This document shows positions 60,779 to 64,000 of a stretch of 64,000 nucleotides of DNA, in pieces. Source of the stretch: [Clostridium] leptum DSM 753 (GTDB lineage: Bacteria > Bacillota > Clostridia > Oscillospirales > Acutalibacteraceae). The stretch's first letter is position 1. Every line of letters begins with the position of its first letter. Position numbers and translations under genes: made by a program. The stretch lies in assembly GCA_000154345.1 (NCBI GenBank), contig DS480349.1:500970-564969 (forward strand), in the 5' to 3' direction. Below the pieces are notes generated by a model. It was not told the DNA's origin. It saw only the letters and a list, made by a program, of their open reading frames with translations, and did no database searches.

Positions 60779-62445
60779 CAGAACAGCCCTTCGATCACGC
60801 CGTCAGCGGTAACGTCAATTTTCTCCGCCGCCGGCACCTTCGGAAGACCGGGCATGGTCATGATGTCTCCAGTATAAATCACTACAAAGCCGGCACCGTT
60901 GGAAAGCTTCATATCCCTGACGGTAATCTGGAAGCCCTTCGGCCTGCCAAGCAAGGCGGGATTATCGGACAGAGAATACTGGGTCTTCGCAACGCACACG
61001 GGAAGCCTGTCGCCGCCCAGCGCCTGGATTTCCTTCAAAGCCTTTTGCGCGGCAGCCGTATAAGTCACCCCATCGGCACCATAAATTTCCTTTGCCAGGG
61101 TCTCTACCTTTTCCGCAATCGTGAGCTGGCCGCTATAAATTGGTGTAAAGTTAGACGGCTTTTCACAGGCCGCGACCACCTTTTGAGCCAAAGCCTTGCC
61201 GCCCTCTCCGCCTTTGGCGAACACCTCCGTCATGGCGAAATCCGCACCGCAGTCAGCGCAGGTCTTTTCGATGAGCTGAAGCTCCCGGTCGCTGTCGGAC
61301 AAAAAGCGATTGATAGCAACTACCACAGGGACCTGATATTTTCTCATATTTTCAATGTGAGCCTTCAAGTTAGCAACGCCCTTTTCCAGCGCCTCCAGGT
61401 TTTCAGCGCTCAGATCTGCCTTCGGCACGCCGCCGTTGTATTTCAAGGCCCGAACAGTGGCGACCAGAACAACCGCCGAGGGCTTTAAACCGGACAGCCG
61501 GCACTTGATGTCGAAAAACTTCTCCGCTCCTAAATCGGAGCCGAAGCCCGCTTCCGTAATGCAGTAATCCGCCAGCTTCAGCGCAAGCCTCGTCGCGCGC
61601 ACGGAATTGCAGCCATGAGCAATATTGGCGAACGGACCGCCGTGCATAATGGCCGGGGTTCCCTCCAGGGTTTGCACAAGATTGGGCATGACAGCATCCT
61701 TCATCAGCGCCGTCATAGCTCCCTCCGCTTTCAGATCCTTAGCGTAAACCGGTTCTCCGGAATAGGTATAAGCCACCAGGATTTCCCCAAAACGGCGCTT
61801 TAAATCCATGAGATCACTTGCTAAGCAGAGAATCGCCATGATCTCCGTTGCCACGGTGATGACAAAGCCATCCTCTCTGGGAACGCCGTTGATCCTGCCG
61901 CCCAAGCCGGCTACGATATTTCTCAGCTCACGGTCGTTCATATCCAGGCAGCGCTTAATCAGGATCCTTCTGGGGTCGATATTCAAGGAATTTCCCTGGT
62001 GGATGTGATTGTCCAGCAAAGCGCACAGAAGATTGTTCGCGGCGGTAATGGCGTGCATATCGCCGGTAAAGTGAAGATTGATATCCTCCATCGGGAGCAC
62101 CTGAGAATAACCGCCTCCCGCGGCGCCTCCCTTGACACCGAACACCGGACCCAGCGAAGGCTCTCTTAAAGCGATAACCGCTTTCTTTCCGATTTTCGCC
62201 ATAGCCTGTCCCAAACCGGTGGTGACGGTGGTTTTTCCCTCGCCTGCCGGCGTCGGATTAATAGCGGTTACTAAAACCAGCCTTCCGTCCTTCCGATCCT
62301 TTACCCGTTGGAAAAGCTTGTCGTTAACCTTGGCTTTGTAACGGCCGTAGGGCTCCAGCTCCTCTTCCTCAATACCCAGCTCCTGGGCGATCTTTGTTAT
62401 TGGTTTCAAGACCGCCTGCTGCGCAATTTGAATATCGCTTAACAT
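60778..62445 (-). CDS. fhs: Formate-tetrahydrofolate ligase
   Basis: 555 residues from the ATG at 62445, with GAGGAG 9 nt upstream. P-loop TPAGEGKTTVTTGL, EPSLGPVFGVKGGAAGGG (substrate loop) and the C-terminal TGDIMTMPGLPK. It makes 10-formyl-THF from formate and ATP; in anaerobes it feeds purine synthesis or Wood-Ljungdahl flow. First gene of its operon. Confidence 0.97.
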   Translation of the reverse strand: MLSDIQIAQQAVLKPITKIAQELGIEEEELEPYGRYKAKVNDKLFQRVKDRKDGRLVLVTAINPTPAGEGKTTVTTGLGQAMAKIGKKAVIALREPSLGPVFGVKGGAAGGGYSQVLPMEDINLHFTGDMHAITAANNLLCALLDNHIHQGNSLNIDPRRILIKRCLDMNDRELRNIVAGLGGRINGVPREDGFVITVATEIMAILCLASDLMDLKRRFGEILVAYTYSGEPVYAKDLKAEGAMTALMKDAVMPNLVQTLEGTPAIMHGGPFANIAHGCNSVRATRLALKLADYCITEAGFGSDLGAEKFFDIKCRLSGLKPSAVVLVATVRALKYNGGVPKADLSAENLEALEKGVANLKAHIENMRKYQVPVVVAINRFLSDSDRELQLIEKTCADCGADFAMTEVFAKGGEGGKALAQKVVAACEKPSNFTPIYSGQLTIAEKVETLAKEIYGADGVTYTAAAQKALKEIQALGGDRLPVCVAKTQYSLSDNPALLGRPKGFQITVRDMKLSNGAGFVVIYTGDIMTMPGLPKVPAAEKIDVTADGVIEGLF

Positions 62446-62481
62446 AGTCCCAATCTCCTCACTCGAAATCATTCTCAAAAA

Positions 62482-62490
62482 ATTATATCA
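62482..62490 (-). promoter_or_regulatory. Extended -10 promoter for fhs operon
   Basis: Minus strand TGA-TATAAT with only a T-rich -35 region; 37 nt upstream of the ATG. Confidence 0.6.
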
Positions 62491-62500
62491 TAAATTTCTC

Positions 62501-62580
62501 GTAAAAAAAAGCGGAAACCATCGGTTTCTTGTTTTTTCTTGGTTTCTTTGAAAAAACAACCGGTTTTCAGCGTAAACCGG
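62501..62580 (-). terminator. Two tandem terminator-like hairpins upstream of the fhs promoter
   Basis: Minus strand: CCGGTTT/AAACCGG (62560-62580), then TTGTTTTTTC; 30 nt later GAAACC/GGTTTC (62514-62528), then CGCTTTTTTTT. No gene on this strand lies upstream inside the window. Confidence 0.6.
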
Positions 62581-62611
62581 CAGATTTTAGAATTTGTTAA
62601 AAGTATTTTAC

Positions 62612-62640
62612 TTGAACTTGCTTCTGAGAAATACTATAAT
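62612..62640 (+). promoter_or_regulatory. SigA promoter for ftsW/rodA gene
   Basis: TTGAAC (62612-62617), 17 nt, TATAAT (62635-62640); an 80-nt leader to GGAGG and the ATG at 62720. Confidence 0.8.
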
Positions 62641-62719
62641 GAAACAAATATCTGTCTTCGTTCATGATTGATCTCTTTTGAGGTAAAATAAAATGTCCCC
62701 CTAAAACTGGAGGTTTTCT

Positions 62720-63895
62720 ATGAAAAAATTTTTAGGCGCGGTCGGCGGTTTTTTCAAGCGCACCGATTACATTTTCTGGATTTTAACCATCGCCGCGTCT
62801 GTCTACGGCTTTGCCCTGATCAACTCGGTTTCCCGGTCCGCCGACTCGGAAAAGGGCTTTTTGGCTACCCAAATATTAGCGGTAGGTCTGGGCTATATCT
62901 GCGCCGTTGTGATTTCCCTGATGGATTACAATGTGGTGTGTAAGTTTTGGTATGTTTTCGCCGCGGTTGGGGTTTTGGCGCTGGTCTACACTTCCATCTT
63001 TGGAATCCAAGTTGCGGGCACCGACGACAAGGCTTGGATCCGCATCGCCGGCAGAACCTTTCAAACGTCAGAGCTGGTAAAAATCTTCTTTATCGTCACC
63101 TTCGCCAAGCACTTGGCCGTATTGAAGGAACGAAACAAGCTGAAAACCTTTTTAGGGGTTATGACGCTGTGCCTCCACGCGCTGGTTCCCATTGGATTAA
63201 TCCATTTTATGGGCGACGACGGCACCGCCTTGGTGTTTGGCTTTATGTTCCTGATTATGACCTTTGTAGCCGGCGTTCAGCTTAGATACTATTTAGCTTT
63301 AATCATTTGCGCCGGAGTCAGTATTCCGATTTTATGGAATTCTGTATTAAATGAGGATCAAAAAATGCGGTTTTGGACTCTGTTTAATTTGGAATCCGAT
63401 CCCAATGGGTTCGGCTACCAGCAGCTCCAAGGAAAAATTTCTATCGCCTCCGGCGAAATGTATGGCCGGGGCTACTATGAAGGCCCCCGGGTGGCGGCAG
63501 GGTCGGTTCCCTATCAGGAAAATGATTTTATTTTCTCTGTAGCCGGAGAAGAGCTGGGCTTTATCGGGTGCGTCGTCCTGCTGGGACTGCTTTTGCTGCT
63601 GATGCTCCGCTGCGTCATGAACGCTCTTTCCGCCAAGGATGACCTGGGTAAATTCCTTTGTTTTGGCTTTTTCGCTATGCTGGCGGTTCAGACTGTCATC
63701 AACGTAGGCATGTGCCTGGGTCTGCTCCCGGTAATCGGCATTACTCTTCCCTTTTTCAGCTCAGGAGGCTCCTCCGTGGCGTGTCTGTACCTTGGCGTCG
63801 GAATTGTGGAAAGCGTTTATATGCATCGGCATAACATTGAAAAGGAAATCGATTTCAGCCATCTTCATGCCGCGCAGGCAGGCGCGCAGCAATAG
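62720..63895 (+). CDS. FtsW/RodA/SpoVE-family SEDS glycosyltransferase
   Basis: 391 residues, about 10 membrane helices. Family motifs: FQTSELVKIFFIV, GDDGTALVFGFM with the SEDS Asp, AVAG-type GEELGFIG, and LPFFSSGGSS near the end. SEDS proteins polymerise lipid II, together with a class B PBP. RodA, FtsW or SpoVE cannot be separated here; the gene stands alone and is not in a division or mreBCD cluster. Good promoter and SD. Confidence 0.92.
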   Translation: MKKFLGAVGGFFKRTDYIFWILTIAASVYGFALINSVSRSADSEKGFLATQILAVGLGYICAVVISLMDYNVVCKFWYVFAAVGVLALVYTSIFGIQVAGTDDKAWIRIAGRTFQTSELVKIFFIVTFAKHLAVLKERNKLKTFLGVMTLCLHALVPIGLIHFMGDDGTALVFGFMFLIMTFVAGVQLRYYLALIICAGVSIPILWNSVLNEDQKMRFWTLFNLESDPNGFGYQQLQGKISIASGEMYGRGYYEGPRVAAGSVPYQENDFIFSVAGEELGFIGCVVLLGLLLLLMLRCVMNALSAKDDLGKFLCFGFFAMLAVQTVINVGMCLGLLPVIGITLPFFSSGGSSVACLYLGVGIVESVYMHRHNIEKEIDFSHLHAAQAGAQQ

Positions 63896-63974
63896 AGGAC
63901 TTCTTCGTTCCTTGTCAAATCTATTGAGCAAATCACTGTATGCTGTATAACAGCTGTAACCAATAAAAAAGCCT

Positions 63975-64000
63975 TTGACGCTATCAGACAGAAGCGTCAA
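63975..64000 (-). terminator. Terminator at right window edge
   Basis: Minus strand: TTGACGC/GCGTCAA, 12-nt loop, then AGGCTTTTTTATT. It would end a leftward gene lying beyond the window; it could also end the SEDS transcript if the sequence after 64000 is T-rich. Confidence 0.7.

Noticed and set aside
63901..63965. GCTGTATAACAGC-type dyad after the SEDS gene as its terminator
   Set aside because: There is no T run after it; the hairpin at 63975-64000 is the better candidate.

Overview
The window is chromosomal backbone from an endospore-forming, low-to-mid GC Firmicute. It is most likely an anaerobic gut clostridium of the Oscillospirales type. The evidence is the sporulation set (yabP, yabQ, spoIVB, spo0A, spoIIR), a V/A-type ATPase, acetate kinase, formate-THF ligase, the MEP-pathway gene ispE and the ACT/UPF0210 pair. 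The genus-level placement is inference. I see no tRNA or rRNA genes, CRISPR array, insertion sequence or prophage.

Layout. 1-4785: partial hpf, an amidohydrolase, the leftward run yabP-yabQ-divIC-yabR, then rightward spoIVB. 4928-7009: spo0A, a secreted lytic transglycosylase and rqcP, all rightward. 7149-10893: leftward CD1247-type protein, efp, an M24 peptidase, aroQ, yqeG and rpsU. 11109-28988: a colinear leftward block of 15 genes (trmH-like, dprA, topA, trmFO, plsX, rnc, radical SAM, smc, ftsY, rdgB, yhbY, nadD, yqeK, rsfS, leuS), mostly with tiny gaps or overlaps. It covers uptake recombination, chromosome condensation, membrane targeting, ribosome maturation and NAD synthesis. 29114-30261: infC-rpmI-rplT behind an attenuator leader. 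30578-37472: addBA double-strand-break repair. 37896-42078: spoIIR, and the alaR-alaT-ispE operon with a PHP phosphatase upstream.

42431-53090 runs rightward: an ACT protein, a UPF0210 protein, and a nine-gene V-type ATPase operon in the order F-C-I-K-G-E-A-B-D (ntp nomenclature). 53376-55950 holds small membrane proteins (DUF378, DUF2752, zinc-ribbon/CD225) and ackA. Divergent from ackA is tmcAL, which also uses acetate, followed by an unassigned gene. 58536-62445 is the leftward operon fhs-tsaE-tsaB-rpiB-upp. A FtsW/RodA-family gene closes the window.

The most unusual points are these. (1) Spo0A keeps its phospho-aspartate and DNA-binding half but has lost the acidic pair and the invariant lysine of the receiver. 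(2) spoIIR seems to use a forespore-type promoter whose transcript would start inside the loop of the preceding terminator hairpin, freeing a ribosome site that read-through RNA would sequester. (3) A compact array of hairpins lies between rpsU and yqeG. (4) A long GC-rich leader or ncRNA candidate precedes addB. (5) infC and a radical SAM gene appear to use ATC and ATT starts. (6) Two tandem terminator-like hairpins sit just upstream of the fhs -10 box. All promoter and operator calls come from reading motifs by eye.
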